8,242 nucleotides of DNA from an uncultured Methanomassiliicoccales archaeon. GTDB taxonomy: Archaea; Thermoplasmatota; Thermoplasmata; SG8-5. The position numbers and the translations under genes are program-made. Below are positions 1 to 5,980 of this stretch, piece by piece. The notes beneath the pieces were generated by a model. That model worked only from the letters and a program-made list of their open reading frames with translations. It ran no database searches and was not told the DNA's origin. Numbering within the stretch: the first letter of the stretch is position 1; each line of letters starts with the position of its first letter. The stretch is from positions 1 through 8,242 of the forward strand of contig CALKWP010000131.1 of assembly GCA_938004075.1 (NCBI GenBank), in the 5' to 3' direction.

Positions 1-54
1 GGCATACGAGAGGGGGATTCGTGACTGGATTTCAGACGTGTGCTCTTCCGATCT
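1..54 (+). other. Illumina TruSeq index (P7) adapter, not biological
   Basis: The first 54 bases read as the P7-side adapter: GGCATACGAGA, an 8-base index region, GTGACTGGA, then TTCAGACGTGTGCTCTTCC followed by GATCT. Compared with the reverse complement of the adapter at the other contig end, there are three differences, all T/G exchanges (at about 12, 15 and 30), as expected from low-quality read ends. Biological sequence begins at 55. Known: TruSeq adapter sequence. Seen: the match itself. Confidence 0.98.
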
Positions 55-55
55 G

Positions 56-2659
56 AATCAGAGCGATGTCAATGTGATAATCTACGGCAAGGGTGCAACA
101 TCCATCTCCGGAAACGTGGCGCCTTATGTTATGAACAAGCTTGGTGGCAGCGAGGAGAAGGCTGACTTCAGCCCATTAACTGCAACCAACGGTCCAAAGG
201 ACATACTTGTCACGTCGTTTAACCATGAGATACTGACCATCTGCGTGTCTTCAAAGACCTTCGCCGGGCATGGAGAATCCATAACCAACTTTGAAGGCAA
301 GAGCGGGTGGATGAGGTTGAGCGACAAGGCCCCCAAAACATGGACGAACGAATTGGTCGGAAGCATGGACATTTCCTTCAATTCCAATGTGGAACTGCCC
401 GGTGTTTACGCATCAATCGTAGGTCCAGCCCAGGGTGCCAGAACGACTGAGGAAATATACCAGGACGACCTCTCTCTCTATGACTTAAGCACCCTAGAGG
501 GATGGCTCACCATGAATGCAGTGGCTGGCTTCACAAAAGTCTTCTCAGTCAAGAACGCTCTGAGCTGGGACGTCCACATCTTCGGACACCCCGAATGCGT
601 TGACCTGGACCTCGCAGTGTTCCTGGATGGATTGAAAGGCAACCCGGTTGATGGCATAGCCCAGTGGCAGGAGATTATCACAACCAAGGACATTTCGTTC
701 GATGCTTACGGTGATAACTATGGAAGCGGAAGTTACGCTTACTCCGCTGATGCCGATGCCGACGAAGCTTTGAAATTCATCAGCCCTCCAGACGGTGATT
801 ATATCGTGAAGGTTCTTGGATACACTGTCACTTCGGCACCCGGCTACTTCGACTTGGAGGTAAAGACCATATTCTCTGGTGTGGAAGGATACAAACTCAG
901 CCATCTCGACACTGAATTTGCGGACGAGGAGACTGCCAGCGGTACCTACATTAACACAACACACGTCCAGCCATTTGATGGCAGGGGATTCCAGGTTCAA
1001 TGGGCATTCCCCGAGGAAACGAAAGACGACGTTTATGGCGGAATATTCGTTCTTGGAGTACCCGAGTCACAGAAGTTGATTGTGTTCTCCGTGGATATAG
1101 TTCTCGACAGGCTTGCCCCAAAAGTCACACCGGTCTTCCCGAGTCCAGGCGCGATTATCTCTAGTAACCAACCTGTGATTACCGCCAAACTGGAGGATCC
1201 AAGTCGCGGAGAGCTTGACCCGTATGGTGCCACAATCGAAATTGACGGTTTGGACATATCGCAGATTGCGAAAGTTTCCATAACCGAGACAGAGAACTCC
1301 GCTGCTATTTTGGGCTATTGGGTGGGCGACATACTCTTCACACCGTTTGGCCCGTTAGCCGAAGGTGGGCACACATTCATGGTCGAGGTCAAAGACCTGG
1401 CAGGCAATCCACACAGAATCACATGGGGTTTCACTGTCGACACAACTAAACCGGTCCTCACTCTTTCCAATATGGATGATGTTATCTACACAAACACAGC
1501 CGCATTCAGCTTGAGTGGGGTCACTGAACCCAGCTCTGTTGTCAGCGTGGTTGGCGCCCCCAACATTGTGAGGCAACGCATCGACAACACCTTCTCGATA
1601 GACCTTGAACTTGAAGCCGGTGAAAACACCGTGTTGATCAAGAGCACTGACCTTGCAGGAAATGTTTACGAAGCCGCGAAGACAATAATAATGGACGTCA
1701 GCGCTCCGACATTCAAGCGCGTGGTCGCGCTTGACGGCTCAAACACAAACAAGAGGATGACCGGAATCTACGGCGAAGTCAGCGAAGCCGGTTCCCTGCA
1801 GATAAATGGCCAGCCGATACAGGTCAACAGCGATGGAACCTTCAGGCATGAATCAATACAGCTCATCGAAGGCCGCAACCAACAGATACTGAAGTTCACC
1901 GACCTGGCTGGCAACGTCGCATACAACTACATGAACATAACGATGGACACGGCAGCACCCATTCTGAAGTTAACTGGTGTTGAGAAGACAGTGTACTCCG
2001 AATCCCTGAACATAACAGGCCAGACGGAAACTGGCGTAGCATCGCTAACCATAAACGGAAAACTTGTCAGCGTTGATGGCGCAGGAAACTTCCAGCAGAG
2101 CCTGAGGCTGAGCCCGGGAACCAACACAATCGTCATCGAGAGCAAGGACAGGGCAGGGAACTCCGCGCAGGAGGTTATCACCGTGAACTTCGTCACCAAC
2201 TCCATTGAAAGGAACTGGGCTGCAATTGGCCTGATGGTTGTTCTCCTGGTGATTGGCCTAATACTCGGTCTGTTCCTGGCCCCAATCATACTTGGAAAGG
2301 GAAAGGAACCAGCTCCTGAGGGCGACCAACCGGCAGAGGAAATTCTTGAAGGCGAAACACCCAGCGGAGATGAGATGCCTGTGGAGGACATTCCGGAAAT
2401 TGAGGATGTTCCAGCAGAGGGCGCAGTCGAAGAAGTGCCCGAGGCAGATGCCGAACCCATCCCGGTCGAGGAATCGATGCCCGAGGAAGTTCCCGCAGCG
2501 CCAGAAGCAGCGCCCGAGTCAGAGGTACTTCCAGAGGAACCCGCAGCACCGGCCGAGCCGGAGGATCCGCGCATCGTGAAGCTGAGGGAAGCCTACGAAT
2601 CCGGCAAGATCTCCAAGGAACTCTACGAGAAGAACCTTGCCAAATTCCAGGGCCAGTAA
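56..2659 (+). CDS. Large exported Ig-repeat protein, membrane-anchored, SHOCT-like C-terminus (5' partial)
   Basis: The gene has lost its 5' end. The frame stays open into the adapter, and an apparent GTG start at 38 encodes only adapter (residues CSSDL), so no true start or signal peptide is visible. About 867 real residues remain. First comes a beta-rich region; nt 566-876 (WDVHIFGHPE through GYFDLEVKTI, with an Asp-rich ADADADEA stretch) looks like a pre-peptidase C-terminal (PPC-like) fold. Four Ig-like units follow (nt 1106-2200), each ending in D-x-AGN. One membrane helix lies at nt 2216-2296, then about 90 residues rich in Pro, Glu and Ala with almost no basic residues. The last about 30 residues (LREAYESGKISKELYEKNL) resemble a SHOCT helix pair. 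The likely topology is N-terminus outside and tail inside. The lost part could be a protease, such as a subtilisin-like S8 domain, or another surface domain; this is inference. A hairpin terminator follows. Confidence 0.85.
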   Translation, partial: NQSDVNVIIYGKGATSISGNVAPYVMNKLGGSEEKADFSPLTATNGPKDILVTSFNHEILTICVSSKTFAGHGESITNFEGKSGWMRLSDKAPKTWTNELVGSMDISFNSNVELPGVYASIVGPAQGARTTEEIYQDDLSLYDLSTLEGWLTMNAVAGFTKVFSVKNALSWDVHIFGHPECVDLDLAVFLDGLKGNPVDGIAQWQEIITTKDISFDAYGDNYGSGSYAYSADADADEALKFISPPDGDYIVKVLGYTVTSAPGYFDLEVKTIFSGVEGYKLSHLDTEFADEETASGTYINTTHVQPFDGRGFQVQWAFPEETKDDVYGGIFVLGVPESQKLIVFSVDIVLDRLAPKVTPVFPSPGAIISSNQPVITAKLEDPSRGELDPYGATIEIDGLDISQIAKVSITETENSAAILGYWVGDILFTPFGPLAEGGHTFMVEVKDLAGNPHRITWGFTVDTTKPVLTLSNMDDVIYTNTAAFSLSGVTEPSSVVSVVGAPNIVRQRIDNTFSIDLELEAGENTVLIKSTDLAGNVYEAAKTIIMDVSAPTFKRVVALDGSNTNKRMTGIYGEVSEAGSLQINGQPIQVNSDGTFRHESIQLIEGRNQQILKFTDLAGNVAYNYMNITMDTAAPILKLTGVEKTVYSESLNITGQTETGVASLTINGKLVSVDGAGNFQQSLRLSPGTNTIVIESKDRAGNSAQEVITVNFVTNSIERNWAAIGLMVVLLVIGLILGLFLAPIILGKGKEPAPEGDQPAEEILEGETPSGDEMPVEDIPEIEDVPAEGAVEEVPEADAEPIPVEESMPEEVPAAPEAAPESEVLPEEPAAPAEPEDPRIVKLREAYESGKISKELYEKNLAKFQGQ
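1106..2200 (+). repeat. Four tandem Ig-like domain repeats inside the surface protein gene
   Basis: Protein-level repeats, strongly diverged in DNA. Each unit opens with D-x-x-x-P (nt 1106, 1439, 1694, 1946) and carries D-[LR]-AGN near its end (nt 1394, 1649, 1901, 2147). Unit lengths are 111, 85, 84 and then about 82 codons. The last three share a core (GENTVLIKSTDLAGN; GRNQQILKFTDLAGN; GTNTIVIESKDRAGN). This pattern is typical of bacterial/archaeal Ig-like stalk domains in secreted enzymes and adhesins. The first unit is longer and may include an insertion. Confidence 0.85.
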
Positions 2660-2673
2660 ACACAGAAAAGTAA

Positions 2674-2727
2674 TGGGCGGGCATTGTCCCGCCCAATTTT
2701 ACCATTTTATTGTTTTATCTTCCACAA
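2674..2727 (+). terminator. GC hairpin plus T runs between convergent genes
   Basis: The stem TGGGCGGG (2674-2681) pairs with CCCGCCCA (2688-2695) around the 6-base loop CATTGT. TTTT follows at once, with further T runs to about 2727. It lies 15 bases after the surface protein stop. On the minus strand the same hairpin is followed by ACTTTTCTG, so it could also stop transcription of the convergent ATPase gene. Archaeal termination depends mainly on T tracts, so the + direction is better supported. Confidence 0.75.
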
Positions 2728-2758
2728 TAGCTGAATGCAAGTCTGCCAACATTAGTAT

Positions 2759-3967
2759 TTAATCAAAAATAGCATTGAATGCTTTCATGCATCTGACAAC
2801 CCAGACCTCTTCCTTGGTGAGGCCTTTCGTGTCAATGACCTTCATTATCTCTTCTGAATTCACAAGCTTGATTGCCAGCGGATGACCCTGCGTCATCGCA
2901 AAGACTCTATCGCTATCCTCCGGCTCCAGGCCCAGGGTGGCCATCATCTCCATGGCGCTGTTGCGGTCCAGGCCCCCTATCGTTATCTCTGTCTTTTTAG
3001 TCATGGTCCCAGATGTTGCGCAGACCAGCTGTTCCCTGTCCCTGGTTATCAGGACCAGGCATGACTTGTGCATGCTCCCGGCCTGTTCGCAAAGCAGATG
3101 GATTATCTGCATCATCTCCTTTCCAAGGTCAAAAACATTGTCCACGACCAGAACGGAATCGCTGTCCTTCATGTCCCTCGCCAGAGCGGCCGCTGCCTGG
3201 CTGACATCCACATCTTTTGTTTGCCTGAGAGCCTTCTTCAGCTCGTTCCTTCCCAGGCGGACATACATATCAGAGACCTGTTCCATGAAGCTTCTGGCCG
3301 TATCCCAATCATGCGCCGCGTACCAGAATATGTTTTTCCTGCCCTTGAATCTCTCCATAGTTATTCTGACCAGAGATGTCTTGCCGATTCCCTTGATACC
3401 GCTGACGATTACAATACCCACTCCCGCTTCCAAAACACTTTCAAGTATATCCCTCTCCCTCTCCCGGTCCACGAAATGATCCGGTAGAGAAACCAGGTCC
3501 AGCATTGACACGAATGCACAACCTTTGGCGCCGCTCAGGGAATCTTCCAGTATCACACCGTCCTTGAATGCAGTGAGTATGAGAGTCGGGGCGCTCATCG
3601 CTCTTGTTTTGAACGCGATATCTTGGATGGTTACCAATTCCTCTCCCCCCCCGGAATCCCTGAAAGGGACTTTCTGCAACCTCAACGATGAAATCAATGA
3701 ATCCGATGCTTCGAGTCCTTTGCTCGTGAGAAAGAATGCCTTCCTCTTTCTTTTCAAGCCGCCGATATGGACCAGAGCCTCATCAATATAACCGTCCTTC
3801 AACAGGGAGTTGGTTGCCCGCGGAACATGGTTGATACGGATTCCGACGCCTTCTCCGATGCCCTCCTGGGTCTGGCCCAGCGATGCGCCGTCTGCAACAG
3901 GGTCTGTGCTGAAATCCTTCAAATGAATCATTATCCGCTCGTTGACACTGAGGTCCTCAATCCGCAT
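2759..3967 (-). CDS. Winged-helix plus STAND/NB-ARC-like P-loop ATPase
   Basis: A protein of 402 residues. Residues 5-90 look like a winged helix-turn-helix (SVNERIMIHL; RATNSLLKDGYIDEA; basic wing KRKRKAFFLTSKGL). After a linker, FVDRERERDIL (165-175) leads into a P-loop ATPase: Walker A GIKGIGKT (190-197), Walker B LVVDN with D276, an NB-ARC-type strand VLITRDR (305-311) and GHPLA (361-365), matching the GLPLA motif of STAND proteins. The likely role is an ATP-dependent regulatory switch that binds DNA; the ligand is unknown. It ends soon after GHPLA, at what looks like the start of the usual second winged helix, without TPR or other sensor repeats. ATG at 3967 was chosen over TTG at 3979: there is no Shine-Dalgarno, but a TATA-like box 24-32 bases upstream would give an almost leaderless mRNA. 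It is convergent with the surface protein gene and divergent from pepQ. Confidence 0.85.
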   Translation of the reverse strand: MRIEDLSVNERIMIHLKDFSTDPVADGASLGQTQEGIGEGVGIRINHVPRATNSLLKDGYIDEALVHIGGLKRKRKAFFLTSKGLEASDSLISSLRLQKVPFRDSGGGEELVTIQDIAFKTRAMSAPTLILTAFKDGVILEDSLSGAKGCAFVSMLDLVSLPDHFVDRERERDILESVLEAGVGIVIVSGIKGIGKTSLVRITMERFKGRKNIFWYAAHDWDTARSFMEQVSDMYVRLGRNELKKALRQTKDVDVSQAAAALARDMKDSDSVLVVDNVFDLGKEMMQIIHLLCEQAGSMHKSCLVLITRDREQLVCATSGTMTKKTEITIGGLDRNSAMEMMATLGLEPEDSDRVFAMTQGHPLAIKLVNSEEIMKVIDTKGLTKEEVWVVRCMKAFNAIFD

Positions 3968-3989
3968 TGAATGGGGCAACCCAATAATG

Positions 3990-3999
3990 ATATTTTAAT
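3990..3999 (-). promoter_or_regulatory. TATA-like box for the ATPase gene
   Basis: On the minus strand this reads ATTAAAATAT, centred about 28 bases before the ATG at 3967. That distance predicts transcription starting within a few bases of the start codon, so a leaderless mRNA, consistent with the missing Shine-Dalgarno. A second A/T-rich patch (minus strand TTAAAT, about 4010-4015) is further away and less well placed. Confidence 0.5.
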
Positions 4000-4058
4000 G
4001 TAGCGAGCATTTAACATTTTCAGGTTTGGGTTCTTTGCGCTGCCAATTCCAAGGCAAG

Positions 4059-4098
4059 TTTTTAATCCACCCGGCGCATTCCAAGTCCTGGTGCAATC
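4059..4098 (+). promoter_or_regulatory. TATA-like box and short leader with Shine-Dalgarno for pepQ
   Basis: TTTTTAAT at 4059-4066 lies about 35 bases before the pepQ ATG, giving a predicted transcription start near 4088. The very short leader holds GGTG (4090-4093) five bases before ATG, which matches the core of the archaeal anti-Shine-Dalgarno (CACC). Position-based inference; the TATA match is moderate. Confidence 0.5.
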
Positions 4099-5205
4099 AT
4101 GGAATCGCGCGTCAAGAGAATTTATGAGAATATCGGAAAGCAGAACGGAAAATTGCCGGATGTCATCGCAATAGCAAATGCCACCGAGCCGATGCTGGAC
4201 ATGACTTTTTTCTATGTCACGAGGCTTGAGGTGGGCAGATACGAGGGCAGCATCGCTTTCCTATTCCCTGACGGCAAGCTATCCGTGGTCACTTCCCTTC
4301 TGGAGGCAGAGAGCGCGTCCAAGGGTAATTTCGAACTTCATGTTTTCAAGACATTGAACGAATATGTCGAGATAGTCGAAAAGCTCCTGAAGGATGCTAA
4401 ATTGATTGGCATAAACTCGGATGAATTGACGCTGAAATCATACAATTTCATCAAAGAACATGCTCGCAAGGATGCTGAGCTGACAGACATATCCAGGGCT
4501 ATCAAAGCCACCCGCCTGGTCAAGGACGAGGCAGAGATAAGCACCATGAGAAAGGCCTGCAAGATTGCTTCCGAGGTTGCAGACAGGATACCGTCAATTG
4601 CAAAAGTCGGCATGAAAGAGTACGAAGTCGCTGCCGAGCTTTCCTATATGATGCAGAAGCTGGGTGCCGCTGGTCCTTCCTTCGAGACCATAGCGGCCTT
4701 CGGGAAGAACAGCGCCGAACCGCATTACAGCGCGGGCGACGTAGTCCTGAAAGAGGGCGATTTCATGCTGCTGGATTTTGGGGCGCTTTACAGAAAATAC
4801 TGTTCGGACATCACCAGAACATACTTCTGCGGCAAGGCCTCGGCCAAGCAGAAGCAGATGTATGAGATTGTCCTGGAAGCCCAGAGAAGGGCGCTGGAAG
4901 TCATCAGGGTAGGGGAACCATGCAGCAAACCCCATATTGTGGCTGCCGAGTACATTGATTCCACTGAATACAAAGGCCTGTTCACGCATGGCCTGGGTCA
5001 CGGTCTGGGGCTGGCAGTGCACGATGGCGGCGGCCTGAACCCCAGGGCGGCTGACACATTGATGGAGGAAGGCATGGTATTCACTGTTGAACCCGGTGTC
5101 TACTTGCCCGGTTACGGCGGCGTCCGCATTGAAGACGATATCGTAGTCAGAAAGAATGGGCCAGAGCTATTGACGGATGCCAGGAAGACGCTCATCGAAT
5201 TCTAG
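4099..5205 (+). CDS. pepQ: Xaa-Pro dipeptidase/aminopeptidase, peptidase family M24B
   Basis: A 368-residue cytosolic metallopeptidase that removes residues from peptides with proline at the second position. Residues 1 to about 130 form a creatinase-like N-terminal domain and the rest is the pita-bread catalytic fold. All five metal ligands of family M24 are present: D226 (LLDFGA), D237 (SDITRTY), H301 (GLGHGLG), E331 (TVEPG) and E345 (RIEDD). The supporting histidines H209 (EPHY) and H308 (AVHD) are also there. Length is normal for archaeal PepQ (about 350-370). The ATG at 4099 has GGTG five bases upstream, and no earlier in-frame start fits better. It stands alone: divergent from the ATPase gene and overlapping the convergent membrane protein gene by 14 bases. 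Choosing between dipeptidase and aminopeptidase activity is not possible from sequence; methionine aminopeptidase is unlikely because of the N-terminal domain. Confidence 0.93.
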   Translation: MESRVKRIYENIGKQNGKLPDVIAIANATEPMLDMTFFYVTRLEVGRYEGSIAFLFPDGKLSVVTSLLEAESASKGNFELHVFKTLNEYVEIVEKLLKDAKLIGINSDELTLKSYNFIKEHARKDAELTDISRAIKATRLVKDEAEISTMRKACKIASEVADRIPSIAKVGMKEYEVAAELSYMMQKLGAAGPSFETIAAFGKNSAEPHYSAGDVVLKEGDFMLLDFGALYRKYCSDITRTYFCGKASAKQKQMYEIVLEAQRRALEVIRVGEPCSKPHIVAAEYIDSTEYKGLFTHGLGHGLGLAVHDGGGLNPRAADTLMEEGMVFTVEPGVYLPGYGGVRIEDDIVVRKNGPELLTDARKTLIEF

Positions 5206-5641
5206 GCTTCTGCCTAACAATCCTCGCCGGAACAGGCCTTGAGCGGTCCAGCACCTCGAATATGTAGCTGGCAACCCCCGCAAGCACCATTATTGCGGCC
5301 AATCCGAGCATCAGCAACGATGTTATGCGTTCAGGCAATAACCCGAATTCTGCCAGCAGCGAAACGAAGTAAAGCACTAGAATCCCTTTGACGAAGAATA
5401 GCACGGTGCCGGGGATGTCGAATTTGCTGGCCCTGACTGGTTTCCCTGTCATAACCAGCATGCACCCGATACCGAAGACCATGGATACGGATACTATTGT
5501 AATCAAGAATATAAGAAATGGAATGTGGGTTATTATCTCAAATCTGGCCATGAGAAAAATGAAGGCGATCACCATGTATCCGCGAAGCAGCAGCTTGAAA
5601 GCCGGCGGGAATGCGAGTTTTCTTTCGGTTCGCTTCTGCAT
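5192..5641 (-). CDS. Four-span integral membrane protein of unknown function
   Basis: A 149-residue protein I do not recognise. Four hydrophobic segments are visible at about residues 18-33, 37-64, 77-98 and 106-129. Both ends are basic (MQKRTERK at the start, RIVRQKPRIR at the end), so both termini are probably cytoplasmic by the positive-inside rule. No catalytic or metal motifs are seen. The start is firm: an eight-base perfect Shine-Dalgarno (GAGGTGAT) sits five bases before ATG, with a TATA box about 40 bases upstream. Its 3' end overlaps the 3' end of pepQ by 14 bases on the opposite strand, and no neighbour suggests a role. Hydrophobic pattern, Shine-Dalgarno and TATA together make this a real gene. 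Confidence 0.8.
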   Translation of the reverse strand: MQKRTERKLAFPPAFKLLLRGYMVIAFIFLMARFEIITHIPFLIFLITIVSVSMVFGIGCMLVMTGKPVRASKFDIPGTVLFFVKGILVLYFVSLLAEFGLLPERITSLLMLGLAAIMVLAGVASYIFEVLDRSRPVPARIVRQKPRIR

Positions 5642-5646
5642 GTTTC

Positions 5647-5654
5647 ATCACCTC
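5647..5654 (-). promoter_or_regulatory. Perfect Shine-Dalgarno fixing the membrane protein start
   Basis: On the minus strand this reads GAGGTGAT, complementary to the archaeal 16S 3' end (AUCACCUC). It is five bases from ATG at 5641. The ATG that overlaps it (5646-5648) is in another frame. Confidence 0.85.
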
Positions 5655-5678
5655 ACCAAGACATTATGAATCTCTGGA

Positions 5679-5686
5679 GATTTATA
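5679..5686 (-). promoter_or_regulatory. TATA box for the membrane protein gene
   Basis: On the minus strand this reads TATAAATC, preceded by CGAAATAGG, a purine/A-rich BRE-like stretch. The expected transcription start is near 5657, leaving a leader of about 16 bases that just contains the Shine-Dalgarno. Confidence 0.7.
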
Positions 5687-5743
5687 CCTATTTCGCACAT
5701 CACCATGGCTTGCACCAATACACCATGAACGGTGAAAACGTAA

Positions 5744-5752
5744 GCTTAATCA
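5744..5752 (+). promoter_or_regulatory. Possible TATA box for the C/D sRNA
   Basis: GCTTAATCA, preceded by the A-rich GAAAACGTAA, is centred about 25 bases before the 5' side of the sRNA terminal stem (about 5771). The position fits an archaeal promoter; the sequence match to TTTATA-type boxes is only moderate. Confidence 0.35.
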
Positions 5753-5770
5753 TGAACAAACGCCTACTCA

Positions 5771-5840
5771 TCCCGCCACGATGATGAGATTGCTATCGGT
5801 GCTGACAGATGATGACAGACGGGCGAACTGAGTGGCAGGG
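5771..5840 (+). ncRNA. Dual-guide C/D box sRNA for rRNA 2'-O-methylation
   Basis: All four boxes are present and canonical: C ATGATGA (5781-5787), D' CTGA (5802-5805), C' ATGATGA (5809-5815) and D CTGA (5828-5831). The C-D' spacer is 14 bases, the D'-C' spacer 3 bases (CAG) and the C'-D spacer 12 bases, the usual archaeal value. The ends pair: GCCAC (5775-5779) with GTGGC (5832-5836), extended by TCC/GGG across one C-A mismatch. Such RNAs assemble with L7Ae, Nop5 and fibrillarin, and methylate the target base paired to the fifth guide base before D or D'. The D' guide (5792-5800) is complementary to ACCGAUAGC, a conserved 23S segment. The D guide (5818-5825) is complementary to CGCCCGUC, 16S 1400-1407 in E. 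coli numbering, which puts the modified base at C1402. Targets are from remembered rRNA sequence. It lies alone between two divergent genes. Confidence 0.9.
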
Positions 5841-5863
5841 CAATCCTCTCGAAAGGAATGCCC
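5838..5863 (+). other. Hairpin directly after the sRNA
   Basis: GGGCA (5838-5842) pairs with TGCCC (5859-5863) and TCCT (5844-5847) with AGGA (5854-5857). A symmetric A-A mismatch separates the two helices and the loop is CTCGAA. Its first three bases are also used by the outer sRNA stem, so the two structures compete. No T run follows, so it is not a typical terminator; it may shape or limit the sRNA 3' end. Function unknown. Confidence 0.55.
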
Positions 5864-5889
5864 GGTGTAGGAAGCCATTTGCATAAGTG

Positions 5890-5910
5890 ATTCAAGCAGC
5901 CAGCTTGAAT
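5890..5910. other. Perfect 8-bp inverted repeat
   Basis: ATTCAAGC (5890-5897) and GCTTGAAT (5903-5910) are exact reverse complements around AGCCA. It could be an RNA hairpin or an operator-like palindrome about 70 bases upstream of xth. No T run follows. Function unknown. Confidence 0.5.
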
Positions 5911-5970
5911 TCCCTATGAGACAAAAATGGCATGCGAATGTCGGCTTATCCGCTGACTATGCAGAATACG

Positions 5971-5975
5971 GGTGA
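5971..5975 (+). promoter_or_regulatory. Shine-Dalgarno deciding the xth start
   Basis: GGTGA lies five bases before ATG at 5981. The GTG inside it (5972), which would add three residues, is therefore more likely part of the ribosome binding site than the start codon. Confidence 0.7.
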
Positions 5976-5980
5976 ATGGA

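Larger units (their letters stand above)
5642..5980. other. 339-base intergenic region: promoters, guide sRNA and hairpins
   Basis: No protein-coding gene is seen here. From left to right it holds the leader and TATA box of the membrane protein gene, a possible sRNA promoter (5744-5752), a dual-guide C/D box sRNA (5771-5840), two hairpins (5838-5863 and 5890-5910) and the short upstream region of xth. A weak TATA-like CTTATC near 5945-5950 could start xth with a leader of about ten bases. I see no tRNA. Confidence 0.7.

Noticed and set aside
38..55. GTG start codon giving MCSSDL
   Set aside because: These bases are adapter; the true start lies outside the window.
1927..2574. 215-codon minus-strand frame rich in Ser, Gly and Ala
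   Set aside because: It is the shadow of the Pro/Glu-rich linker and Ig repeats on the other strand; low complexity, and no start signals.
3968..3979. TTG start adding four residues to the ATPase
   Set aside because: It has no Shine-Dalgarno, and the TATA-like box position predicts an mRNA starting after it.
5841..5970. Possible tRNA or H/ACA RNA in the gap after the sRNA
   Set aside because: No T-loop or cloverleaf is seen, and no stem of the right length sits before an ACA.
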